Assembly (NCBI GenBank): GCA_964349045.1 | Contig: CAYGFI010000223.1 | Location: 1-6,377 of the forward strand | DNA from: JACJXF01 sp964349045 | GTDB lineage: Bacteria > Bacteroidota > Bacteroidia > Bacteroidales > GCA-2748055 | Length of the DNA stretch: 6,377 bases | Reading direction: 5' to 3' | Shown here: positions 1 through 6,377 of the stretch, piece by piece | How the letters are laid out: each line of letters starts with the position of its first letter | How positions within the stretch are numbered: the first letter of the stretch is position 1 | Notes under the pieces: model-generated | Databases searched by the model: none | What the model saw: only the letters and a program-made list of their open reading frames with translations | What the model was told of the DNA's origin: nothing | Made by a program: the position numbers and the translations under genes

Positions 1-5
1 TCATT

Positions 6-2849
6 CTACCGTCCCATCCCACTAATAAACGTCTCCACAAACCTCAATATCCTCCCAAGTATCCTGTCTCCAACCGTCTTTCTCTCCAGCAGCGTTGGCG
101 GTTCTCCTTCGATTAATGCAAGCACCTCATCCCGCAAAGGTTCGCGTTCTGCAAAGAGGTAGCTTTCGATTATCTTCTCGACTTTGCCAGTGGCAAGGTT
201 TTCTTCTTCGCACATCTTCTGAAAAGCAATGACCTGCTCTTCAGTCCAGAATTTCTCAAATGCTTCCGGGATATCATCCGAATCCTCGATATGGGGAAGG
301 TTTTCTTCGATAAACTTTTCTATCAGCTCACGTTTGCTGCGGAGGTTGGCCTCGCCGGTTAGCAGGTCGATAATCTCCTTACGGTGCTTTTCAGAGTCTT
401 TCCCTTTAAGGTTTGCAAGCAACTTGAGAATGTATGCCACATTGATCTCGTCCCGGTGGATGAGTTCCAGCTCAAAGTCAACATCCTCCAGTATTGATAC
501 CTTTTCCTTCTGGTGGTTGGATTTTACTTTATCGTACAGATCGAGGTACTTGCTTTTGTAATCCTCAAACAACTGTTCGTTCATCACCAGGTTTTCAAAG
601 CTGAAATCGGCAAAACTGGTTAATATATTTTTTATTCGCATCAGTTCCCTGAATGCCTTGATAAACTCAAGCTCCTCAGTTTCGCTTTTTAAAATGTTTA
701 CGCTATCCAGTGTAGGGGCAATTTTTAAAAGTTCAATAAATGCTAGGCTGAATTTCCTGACATAATCTTCATATGGTCCCATTATAATGATATCCTTAGC
801 ATCTTTGTTGCTGAAAAGTGCTATTGCGTCATCTGTTGCTTGCTTTAGATTCCGGAACACAACAATATTGCCCTGTGACTTCTGCTCGTTGAGTATCCGG
901 TTGGTTCTTGAATATGCCTGTATCAGACCATGGTATTTGAGGTTCTTGTCCACATATAGTGTGTTTAACCAAGGACTGTCGAAACCGGTGAGGTACATAT
1001 TCACCACCAGCAGAATATCAATCTTCTTTTCCTTTACTTTTTTCGAAATGTCGTTGTAATAATTGTAAAACGACTCGCTGTCGCGGGTTGAAAAGTTCGT
1101 TTCGAACATCTTGTTGTAATGCACTATATATTCGTCCAACTTTTCCCTGCTGTGGGCATGCAGACCCATCAAAACGCGTGGTTCTTCGGCAACGGATAGT
1201 TCTTCTGGTATAAAGCCGTTTGCGTCCCTGTCGTCTTCGTTCGTGGTATAGCTGAAGATGGTTGCAATACGAAGATCATGCTCGCCGGTTTCTTTTTTCG
1301 TCTGGAACAGTTCGTAGTATTTAATCAGTGTGTCAATACTGCTGACGCAGAACATCGCCGTAAATTCTCTATTATAGGTTTTCCGGTTGTGATGTGCCAG
1401 TATGTAATCGGTAATCTTACCCAGCCTGACCGGGGATTCCATAAGCTCTTTGGTGTCGATGTCCTCTACCTCGATGTCGATATTGGTCTTGCTTTCTTCT
1501 TTTTCCCGGTACCTTCCCACATATTCCACTGAGAATTTTAGTACGTTCTCATCTTTTATGGCATCGGTAATCACGTACTTGTGCAGGCAGTCACCAAAAA
1601 GCTGTGCCGTGGTGCGTTTTCCTCTCTCGTTTTTCACGGAGTTGTCTACAAAAATTGGTGTTCCAGTGAACCCGAACAGTTGTATGTTATTGAAAAATGT
1701 TTTAATTCTTGAGTGGGTGTCTCCAAACTGGGAGCGGTGACACTCGTCAAAAATAAATACGATTCTTTCTTCTTTCAGCCGGTCCATCCGATTCATGTAC
1801 TTCTGCTTGCTGATAGCGGTATTGAGCTTCTGAATGGTCGTTACAATCAGTTTGGTATCGTCTGAAAACTGTTTTACCAGTGCATTGGTGTTGTCGGTTC
1901 CGTCGATACTGCCTTTGCTGAAGGAGTTGAACTCCTTGGTGGTCTGGTAATCCAGATCTTTCCTGTCTACCACGAACACCACTTTTTTAACCTGTGGCAT
2001 GTTCATGATGATCTGGCTTGCCTTAAAGGAGGTAAGTGTTTTTCCAGAACCGGTTGTGTGCCAGATGTAGCCGTTTTTGCTTGTGTTCCTGACCCTTTCT
2101 ATCAGTGCTTCCACAGCAAAGAATTGGTATGGGCGCAGAACCATCAGTATCTTGTATGCTTCGCTCAGCACTATATATTTGCATATCATCTTGGAGATGT
2201 GGCAGGTATCCAGGAAGGTGAATGCAAACTGCTCCAGTTGGGTGATGGTTTTGTTATCGATCTGACTCCAGAAAAAGGTCTGCTTGAAAGACTGGTATTT
2301 GTTATTGGCGTAATACTTGGTATTGACCCCGTTAGAGATAATGAATATCTGCACATACTGAAACAGACCGATGGATGCCCCGAAAGAATGTCGCTGGTAG
2401 CGGTTGATCTGGTTAAACGCTTCCTTAAGTTCTATTCCCCTGCGTTTGAGTTCAATTTGTACTAAAGGCAAACCGTTGATCAGCAGGGTAACGTCGTAGC
2501 GGTTCTTGTACCTGCCGTCCATATTCACCTGGTTGGTTACCTGGAACCGGTTCTGGCACCAGTTCTCCTGTTCTATGAAATCAAAATAGATGCTATCCCC
2601 GTTATCGCTTAAAATGTGCTGGCGTTCCCTCAATGTCTTTGCTTTCTCGAATACAGAACCCTTAGTGAGGATGTTCAGGACCCGGTCGAATTCTTTGTGG
2701 GTAAAAGTTATCTTGTTGTGTTTCTCTAACTGGGTTTTAAGGTTGGCAAGCAGATCTTTCTCATCGCTAATTGAAACGTAGGTGTAGCCCAGCTTCTGAA
2801 GTTGGATTACCAGGATGTCTTCGAGTATTTGTTCTGGTTGCTTGGACAT
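6..2849 (-). CDS. hsdR: Type I restriction enzyme subunit R (HsdR), EcoR124I-like
   Basis: This is the restriction subunit: an ATP-dependent DNA translocase with a nuclease domain, which joins the HsdM-HsdS core and cleaves unmethylated DNA away from the recognition site. The protein has 947 residues, somewhat shorter than EcoR124I HsdR (about 1040). The N-terminal nuclease of the PD-(D/E)xK type shows D119, then E133-L-K135, and the QxxxY motif Q147-Y151. The superfamily 2 helicase motor follows: a Q-motif-like RPYQ at 239-242, Walker A TTGSGKT at 265-271, DECH at 368-371, TGTP at 395-398, TGFDSP at 621-626 and QAYSRTNR at 644-651. Residues from about 700 to the end are a charged helical region matching the position of the EcoR124-type C-terminal domain that contacts the methyltransferase. 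All key residues I looked for are present, so it appears intact. The ATG at 2849 lies 5 nt after the stop of the preceding small gene; a purine run at 2859-2869 may serve as ribosome binding site. It is the last gene of the operon seen here. The family assignment is firm; the subtype is inferred from motif style and gene order. Confidence 0.97.
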   Translation of the reverse strand: MSKQPEQILEDILVIQLQKLGYTYVSISDEKDLLANLKTQLEKHNKITFTHKEFDRVLNILTKGSVFEKAKTLRERQHILSDNGDSIYFDFIEQENWCQNRFQVTNQVNMDGRYKNRYDVTLLINGLPLVQIELKRRGIELKEAFNQINRYQRHSFGASIGLFQYVQIFIISNGVNTKYYANNKYQSFKQTFFWSQIDNKTITQLEQFAFTFLDTCHISKMICKYIVLSEAYKILMVLRPYQFFAVEALIERVRNTSKNGYIWHTTGSGKTLTSFKASQIIMNMPQVKKVVFVVDRKDLDYQTTKEFNSFSKGSIDGTDNTNALVKQFSDDTKLIVTTIQKLNTAISKQKYMNRMDRLKEERIVFIFDECHRSQFGDTHSRIKTFFNNIQLFGFTGTPIFVDNSVKNERGKRTTAQLFGDCLHKYVITDAIKDENVLKFSVEYVGRYREKEESKTNIDIEVEDIDTKELMESPVRLGKITDYILAHHNRKTYNREFTAMFCVSSIDTLIKYYELFQTKKETGEHDLRIATIFSYTTNEDDRDANGFIPEELSVAEEPRVLMGLHAHSREKLDEYIVHYNKMFETNFSTRDSESFYNYYNDISKKVKEKKIDILLVVNMYLTGFDSPWLNTLYVDKNLKYHGLIQAYSRTNRILNEQKSQGNIVVFRNLKQATDDAIALFSNKDAKDIIIMGPYEDYVRKFSLAFIELLKIAPTLDSVNILKSETEELEFIKAFRELMRIKNILTSFADFSFENLVMNEQLFEDYKSKYLDLYDKVKSNHQKEKVSILEDVDFELELIHRDEINVAYILKLLANLKGKDSEKHRKEIIDLLTGEANLRSKRELIEKFIEENLPHIEDSDDIPEAFEKFWTEEQVIAFQKMCEEENLATGKVEKIIESYLFAEREPLRDEVLALIEGEPPTLLERKTVGDRILGRILRFVETFISGMGR

Positions 2850-2854
2850 TAAGT

Positions 2855-3330
2855 TTAATCTTCTCTTCTATATCGTTTCAATTCTAACTCAGCAATGCTG
2901 ATATTTTCATTTCGGGCAATTCTTTCAGCAAACTTAATTATCTGCAAATATTGATCTTCATTTTCCATCTTTGTCCAGGAAATAACCTCATTTTTTACAG
3001 ATTCCCCTTTATTTAATTTCTCTTGAATAATCCTGTCGACCGGAAAATGTGGCGGTGCAGGTATTAACTTTAAACACCATAAATACTTTAGGTAGAGGTT
3101 CAGTATTTTTTGGCTAACCCCATATTTGAGTTTATCATTTGCTAAACAAGGATGCCTAAATTCAGTAACTTTTATGATGNNNNNNNNNNATCAATAATTA
3201 AAGCTTTGAGTTTCTTTTTGAAATCTTTTTTACCTTTTTCGTCAGAGTCATTATTATAAATATTTGCGCGTTGAAAAGCTCCACTGGTAGTCAAACTCCA
3301 AATTTCATATAAAATAAATTCCTTTCCCAT
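2855..3330 (-). CDS. Uncharacterised small protein between hsdS and hsdR, interrupted by an assembly gap
   Basis: I do not recognise a named function. The ATG at 3330 follows the hsdS stop by 13 nt and has AGAGAAG just upstream. From there 47 codons are readable (start MGKEFILYEIWSLT, end KALIID) until the Ns at 3180-3189. Beyond the gap, from 3178, an uninterrupted frame of 107 codons runs to a TAA at 2855-2857. The two parts join in one frame only if the real gap leaves remainder 2 when divided by 3, so the 10 Ns are a placeholder or hide a frameshift. Notable stretches after the gap are GVSQKILNLYLKYLWCL, then PPHFPVDRII, then a charged helical tail ending in KRYRRED. From memory, similar LYLKYLWCL...PPHxPxD proteins of unknown function occur in other bacteria; I cannot verify this here. 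No signal peptide or clear membrane segment is visible, so it is probably cytoplasmic. It lies in the operon with 13-nt and 5-nt spacings, suggesting co-expression with the restriction system. It looks AT-rich compared with hsdM and hsdR. That a gene exists is well supported; its exact length and role are not known. Confidence 0.8.
2859..2869 (-). promoter_or_regulatory. Possible ribosome binding site for hsdR
   Basis: On the minus strand the purine run AGAAGAGAAGA ends 9 nt before the hsdR ATG and lies over the last codons of the preceding small gene. This is a plausible spacing for ribosome binding, but the match to a classic Shine-Dalgarno is weak. Translational coupling with the small gene, which stops 5 nt before the ATG, is an equally good explanation for hsdR initiation. 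Confidence 0.35.
3180..3189. other. Assembly gap (10 Ns) inside the small gene
   Basis: Ten unknown bases break the reading frame of the small gene. The codon before the gap ends exactly at 3190 and the downstream frame resumes with a codon starting at 3178, leaving one known base (3179) plus the gap to make whole codons. Ten Ns do not fit, whereas 2, 5, 8, 11 and so on would. The number of Ns is therefore most likely arbitrary, and the missing segment could be longer. The flanks show no shared repeat that would explain the break. Confidence 0.9.
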
Positions 3331-3333
3331 TTT

Positions 3334-3340
3334 CTTCTCT
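3334..3340 (-). promoter_or_regulatory. Possible ribosome binding site deciding the small-gene start
   Basis: The minus-strand sequence AGAGAAG ends 3 nt before the ATG at 3330. It favours this start over an in-frame ATG at 3396, which would put 22 extra, basic and cysteine-containing residues on top of the hsdS end. The spacing is short, so the call is tentative. Confidence 0.4.
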
Positions 3341-3343
3341 GTT

Positions 3344-4522
3344 TTAACAGAACATTTGTTGTAACAACCCCTTCTTCCACTGCTCCGTTTTTTCAATCTG
3401 GCTTTTGCACTGGTTTATTTTTTCATCGAGGGAGAAGAGGAAATTGGCGATTTTGGTTTGTTCGACATAACTGGGTAGTAATATAGGTATTTTAGAATAT
3501 TTAGAAATCCAATGTCTTTCATGTCCTCCAATCTCATATTTAATTACTTGAATGGCTTCATAAATGAACTTGATATTTACTCCTACTTTAGGTAATAATA
3601 TTTTCATCGCCGAAGATTTTGCCTTAAACGGAAAATCTACAAATTGAGTAGCTGTGGTAAAATCATCAAAAATAATTACAGGTAAATTATTCTCAAAAAT
3701 ACCGTTTGTTTCATCCGTATAACCTAATATAAATGTTTTACCCGCTGTTAAAACCGGAGTTTTAAAGGATTCATTATACTCAGTACTTTCAACTAAATAC
3801 TTAGTTGGCTGTTCATAATCAACTAAATCCCCAAGTATTTTTTCCTCCCATTCCGGAAACTCCATCCCCTCATCATACCTAAACCTTATCTCCCTTGAAA
3901 ACAGTTTTTGCATCACCCCTTTTTTGTATTGCTCCAGAAAGTTTTTCTTTTGTTTTAGCTGGGTGAGTCTGGTGTCAACGGAGGTGAGGAAGGAGGCGAT
4001 TTTTTTTTGTTCGGGGAGGGTGGGAAATGAAATGTTAAAACAATTTAATTTAGTCAGTGTAATTCTTGTAATTGCTTGACCTGAAACAAATGATTGAATT
4101 TCTTTCTGTCCTGTAGGTGAAACAATATATTGATAAATATAATCATTCTGTGAAATAGCTTTATTTGCGCGAATAAATGCAACACTTGATAATAAACTAA
4201 ATTCTTCATTAAGTTCATTTAGACAAACATTACCAACACTTGCGCCATCCTTTGTTATTAATACGTCATTTAACCTTACATCGCATCTTCTGTATATTTC
4301 TCTATGAGCTATATCACTGATATATGAAATATCTGATAAATCCATATATCCATTCCTGATGTTCTTTGAGGTAATATATTTATAATGACCTTCTTCTATG
4401 ACAACTGGAGAAAAATGCGTTCCATCTTGTATCTTTTCTGCAATTTCTCCAAGTTTTTTATTTTTCCATTCACCATTAAACTCAGGGAAACGCAATGCTG
4501 GTATATTTTTTTGATCCTTCAT
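3344..4522 (-). CDS. hsdS: Type I restriction-modification specificity subunit S (HsdS)
   Basis: HsdS recognises the bipartite DNA target for both methylation and restriction, and holds two HsdM (and two HsdR) subunits. The 392-residue protein has the usual two-half design. Half one: an entry motif FPEFNGEW at 12-19, target-recognition domain 1 over about 25-166 (includes DGTHFSP, DVLITKDGASVG and SGQAITRITLTKL), then the central conserved helix from about 167 to 215, starting LPEQKKIASFL. Half two repeats the plan: FPEW at 222-225, target-recognition domain 2 over about 229-348, then a C-terminal conserved helix from about 349 (YVEQTKIANFLFSLDEKIN). The paired helices LPEQKKIASFL and YVEQTKIANFL are visible internal repeats at protein level and form the coiled-coil spacer in this family. 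The start ATG shares ATGA with the hsdM stop, indicating translational coupling. The two recognition regions look more AT-rich than the central region (3878-4024), consistent with domain exchange. An A9 tract at 4000-4008 lies in the central region. The DNA target cannot be read from the sequence. Confidence 0.97.
   Translation of the reverse strand: MKDQKNIPALRFPEFNGEWKNKKLGEIAEKIQDGTHFSPVVIEEGHYKYITSKNIRNGYMDLSDISYISDIAHREIYRRCDVRLNDVLITKDGASVGNVCLNELNEEFSLLSSVAFIRANKAISQNDYIYQYIVSPTGQKEIQSFVSGQAITRITLTKLNCFNISFPTLPEQKKIASFLTSVDTRLTQLKQKKNFLEQYKKGVMQKLFSREIRFRYDEGMEFPEWEEKILGDLVDYEQPTKYLVESTEYNESFKTPVLTAGKTFILGYTDETNGIFENNLPVIIFDDFTTATQFVDFPFKAKSSAMKILLPKVGVNIKFIYEAIQVIKYEIGGHERHWISKYSKIPILLPSYVEQTKIANFLFSLDEKINQCKSQIEKTEQWKKGLLQQMFC
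4000..4008 (-). repeat. A9 homopolymer tract within hsdS central conserved region
   Basis: On the coding strand, codons for Q172-K173-K174-I175 contain nine consecutive A. Inserting one A would give a 182-residue protein and losing one a 188-residue protein, both ending soon after target-recognition domain 1 and the first part of the central helix. The tract itself is seen directly; a switching role is inference. Confidence 0.9.
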
Positions 4523-6096
4523 CGTCTAAATGGAGTTGAAATTTTAAGTTCGTTGCAAAACTCCGCAATAACCTTATCTGTTTCCATTATTTGCATGTCG
4601 AGTTCTACAAGTTCTTTAGACAGTCGGTTAATATCAATGCTGTCCTCGGCTTCAAATGTATCAACATAACGTGGTATGTTCAGGTTGTAGTCGTTATCCA
4701 CAATGCTTTGCGTAGGTACACGCTTGCTGTATTTCTCTTCTTCGGAGCGCTTGCGGTAGGTTTCGACAATTTTCTCAATGTCTTCGTCATGGAGGTGGTT
4801 CTGGGTTTTCACCTTTTCAAAATGCTGGCTGGCATCGATAAACAATACATCTTCCGGATTTTCACGGCATTTCTTGAATACCAATATACAGGTTGGAATG
4901 CTTGTGCCATAGAAAATATTAGCCGGCAAGCCGATAACTGCATCCAGGTAATTACGGTCTTCGATCAGGTATTTGCGGATATGCTGTTCTGCTCCCCCGC
5001 GGAACAATGCTCCGTGAGGCAATACGATAGCCATGGTTCCATTTTCTGCCAGTTGGTAAATCATGTGCTGCACGAAAGCAAAATCGGCTTTGCTGGAAGG
5101 TGCAAGCTTCCCATATTGGCTGAAACGGTCGTCGCTCATAAAAAGAGGGCTTGCGCTCCACTGTGCGGAGAAGGGAGGATTGGCTACGATGGCTTCAAAC
5201 CTCTTATCCAGGTGCTGGGGATGCTCCAGAGTGTCTTCCTGCTTAAGATCGAATTTGCGGTAATGAACATCGTGCAGGATCATGTTCATGCGCGCAAGGT
5301 TGTAAGTGGTACGGTTTAGTTCCTGTCCGTAGAAATTGCTCACTTCCTTCACTTCCTTCGCTACACGAAGCAACAGTGAACCCGATCCGCATGTGGGATC
5401 ATAAACGGATTTAAGTTTACTTTTCCCGGTGGTAACCAACTTCGCCAATACCTTGCTTACTTCCTGAGGCGTATAGAATTCTCCGGCTTTTTTACCGGCA
5501 CCGCTGGCAAACTGTCCGATAAGGTACTCATACGCATCGCCCAGCACATCAGCTTCGGCGTTTTCAAGCTGGAAGTCGATTTTATCCAGGTGGGAGAGAA
5601 CTTTTGCGATAAGTTCGTTTTTGGCGGATTCGGTTCTGCCGAGTTTGGTAGAGGTAAGGTCGAGGTCTTCGAAAAGGTTGTCAAATTCGTCCTCGCTGGC
5701 AGTTCCCATGGTACTTTGCTCAATACTGGTGAGGATTTTGGCAAGATCCTGGAGTATGAAATTATTTTCCCCTTCCTTATCGCTGTTCCCGCGCTTTGCA
5801 ACAACACTAAACAGCTCTGAAGGTCGAAGAAAATATCCCAGGGTAGCTAATGATTCTTCCTTTATAGCTTCGATATACTCATTTCCTTTAGAAGTGTCTT
5901 CTTTGATGTCCTGGTATCGGATGCTGTCCTGTTTCAAGATAGAGTCGGCATAGCGATACATTTTTTCAGAGAGGTATTTATAGAATACAAAACCCAGGAT
6001 GTAATCACGAAATTCGTCAGCATTCATTTTACCCCGGAGGGTGTTGGCTATATTCCAGAGTTGTTGTTCTAATTTTTTTTTTTGATCCTCAGACAT
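4519..6096 (-). CDS. hsdM: Type I restriction-modification DNA adenine methyltransferase subunit M (HsdM)
   Basis: HsdM transfers a methyl group from S-adenosylmethionine to the N6 of adenine in the site chosen by HsdS; two copies pair with one HsdS. The 525-residue length is close to that of EcoR124I HsdM (about 520). The N-terminal helical domain (about 1-160) starts with the type I pattern LEQQLWNIANTLRGKM and DYILGFVFYKYLSEKM. The catalytic domain has GEFYTP at 205-210 (motif X region), DPTCGSGS at 233-240 (motif I, SAM binding), YGQELN at 256-261 with the ribose-binding acidic residue E259, and the catalytic NPPF at 306-309 (motif IV). All are intact. The ATG at 6096 is the first in the frame after the putative promoter; the leader is A-rich and has no clear Shine-Dalgarno. 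The stop overlaps the hsdS ATG as ATGA. Codons 5-8 contain an A11 tract in which any one-base slip would abolish translation. As first gene of the operon it sets expression of the rest. Confidence 0.98.
   Translation of the reverse strand: MSEDQKKKLEQQLWNIANTLRGKMNADEFRDYILGFVFYKYLSEKMYRYADSILKQDSIRYQDIKEDTSKGNEYIEAIKEESLATLGYFLRPSELFSVVAKRGNSDKEGENNFILQDLAKILTSIEQSTMGTASEDEFDNLFEDLDLTSTKLGRTESAKNELIAKVLSHLDKIDFQLENAEADVLGDAYEYLIGQFASGAGKKAGEFYTPQEVSKVLAKLVTTGKSKLKSVYDPTCGSGSLLLRVAKEVKEVSNFYGQELNRTTYNLARMNMILHDVHYRKFDLKQEDTLEHPQHLDKRFEAIVANPPFSAQWSASPLFMSDDRFSQYGKLAPSSKADFAFVQHMIYQLAENGTMAIVLPHGALFRGGAEQHIRKYLIEDRNYLDAVIGLPANIFYGTSIPTCILVFKKCRENPEDVLFIDASQHFEKVKTQNHLHDEDIEKIVETYRKRSEEEKYSKRVPTQSIVDNDYNLNIPRYVDTFEAEDSIDINRLSKELVELDMQIMETDKVIAEFCNELKISTPFRR
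6073..6083 (-). repeat. A11 homopolymer tract at the start of hsdM
   Basis: The coding strand has eleven consecutive A across codons 5-8 (Q-K-K-K). With one A lost the frame meets TAG after 8 residues; with one A gained it meets TAA after 22 residues. An in-frame ATG at codon 24 (6027-6025) sits just after that second stop and could allow restart, with loss of the first 23 residues. The tract is certain; its instability is inferred. Confidence 0.9.
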
Positions 6097-6120
6097 TTTA
6101 TTCTTATTTGATTTTCAATT

Positions 6121-6128
6121 CAAATATA
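6121..6128 (-). promoter_or_regulatory. Putative Bacteroidota-type -7 promoter element for the hsd operon
   Basis: On the minus strand TATATTTG matches the Bacteroidota -7 consensus TAnnTTTG exactly and lies 24 nt before the hsdM ATG, giving a short leader. I could not find a convincing TTTG-type -33 element at the usual distance (about 6146-6155 reads mainly A/T/C on this strand), so the call rests on one element and position. Confidence 0.5.
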
Positions 6129-6377
6129 CACTTTTTGCTGGGGAATTTTTCTCTTATTCCAGAAAACGGAGCTGGTTGTATAGGGTAGCTAAATGTTAAG
6201 GAAGGTTACGAGTGAAGAAGTGTACTTAGTAATAATTTTACGATAATTAAAATGTAATAAATTTCATTATTCATTTTCAAATGTATTTTTTAAAAGAATT
6301 TTGTATAATACAAAACAAAAATTAGATATAATTGAATATTCTGGACAAATTGTACAGTGATTCTGGAGTAAAGTGTA
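6129..6377. other. AT-rich intergenic region upstream of hsdM
   Basis: No reading frame of convincing length or coding character is seen on either strand, and no RNA gene is recognised. It holds the palindrome at 6299-6315 and short repeats of AAAGTGTA (6370-6377 on plus, 6126-6133 on minus). The neighbouring gene must lie beyond the window edge. Confidence 0.6.
6299..6315. repeat. 17-nt perfect palindrome (8-bp arms, 1-nt centre)
   Basis: TTTTGTAT-A-ATACAAAA is a perfect inverted repeat. Its size and symmetry suit a dimeric regulator site. It lies about 200 nt before hsdM, more likely serving a gene outside the window, or being a chance product of AT-rich DNA. It is not followed by a clear T-run, and its 1-nt loop is too tight for a terminator hairpin. 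Confidence 0.45.

Noticed and set aside
2058..2465. 135-codon open frame on the plus strand
   Set aside because: Antisense to the HsdR nuclease and Walker A coding region, with no family-like features.
2850..3343. Second, partial hsdS or a toxin-antitoxin pair between hsdS and hsdR
   Set aside because: The reconstructed protein shows no HsdS helix or entry motif, and only one gene fits; there is no paired second frame.
3331..3396. Upstream in-frame start (3396) for the small gene
   Set aside because: It would overlap the hsdS end by more than 50 nt and add a basic tail that is a product of hsdS codons in another frame. The ATG at 3330 has better spacing and a purine-rich site.
4591..5319. 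242-codon open frame on the plus strand
   Set aside because: It lies wholly antisense to the catalytic part of hsdM, has no recognisable domain and is explained by the codon pattern of the real gene.
6304..6309. TATAAT on the plus strand as a sigma70-type -10 box
   Set aside because: It sits inside the palindrome in very AT-rich DNA, has no good -35 partner and no following gene in the window.
6126..6377. AAAGTGTA at 6370-6377 (plus) and at 6126-6133 (minus), as a divergent promoter pair
   Set aside because: The plus copy is cut by the window edge, and an 8-nt match in about 280 nt of AT-rich DNA can easily arise by chance.

Overview
The window holds one complete type I restriction-modification operon, read entirely on the minus strand. 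The order is hsdM (6096-4519), hsdS (4522-3344), a small gene of unknown function (3330-2855) and hsdR (2849-6). The M-S-R order, the HsdM N-terminus and the HsdR helicase and C-terminal region resemble the EcoR124I-like (type IC) family. The host is most likely a member of the Bacteroidota. The only promoter-like element before hsdM is TATATTTG, which fits the TAnnTTTG -7 consensus of that phylum. The hsdM leader is A-rich without a clear Shine-Dalgarno, and non-coding DNA is strongly AT-rich. This assignment is inference from one motif and general style.

Layout along the minus strand: an AT-rich upstream stretch without a recognisable gene (6377-6097) carries a 17-nt palindrome and the putative promoter. 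hsdM follows and overlaps hsdS by the 4-nt ATGA. The small gene starts 13 nt after the hsdS stop, and hsdR starts 5 nt after the small gene stops. This tight packing suggests a single transcript. HsdM and HsdS would form the methyltransferase (HsdS reads a bipartite target and HsdM methylates adenine). Adding HsdR gives the ATP-dependent translocase/nuclease that cuts unmethylated DNA.

Three points deserve attention. (1) The gene between hsdS and hsdR is broken by a run of 10 Ns at 3180-3189. Translating both flanks shows one protein of about 157-158 residues or more, but only if the true gap length is not 10 (it must leave remainder 2 when divided by 3). Any automatic annotation would stop just after the Ns and miss the C-terminal 107 residues. 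(2) hsdM has an A11 tract at codons 5-8 and hsdS an A9 tract in its central conserved region. Any one-base slip in either gives early termination, so both are candidate phase-variation switches. (3) The hsdS target-recognition regions and the small gene look more AT-rich than hsdM, hsdR and the hsdS central region, consistent with module exchange.

I found no RNA gene, insertion sequence, CRISPR array or clear terminator. The core system is a known type; the uncharacterised small gene is the part with the best claim to novelty.
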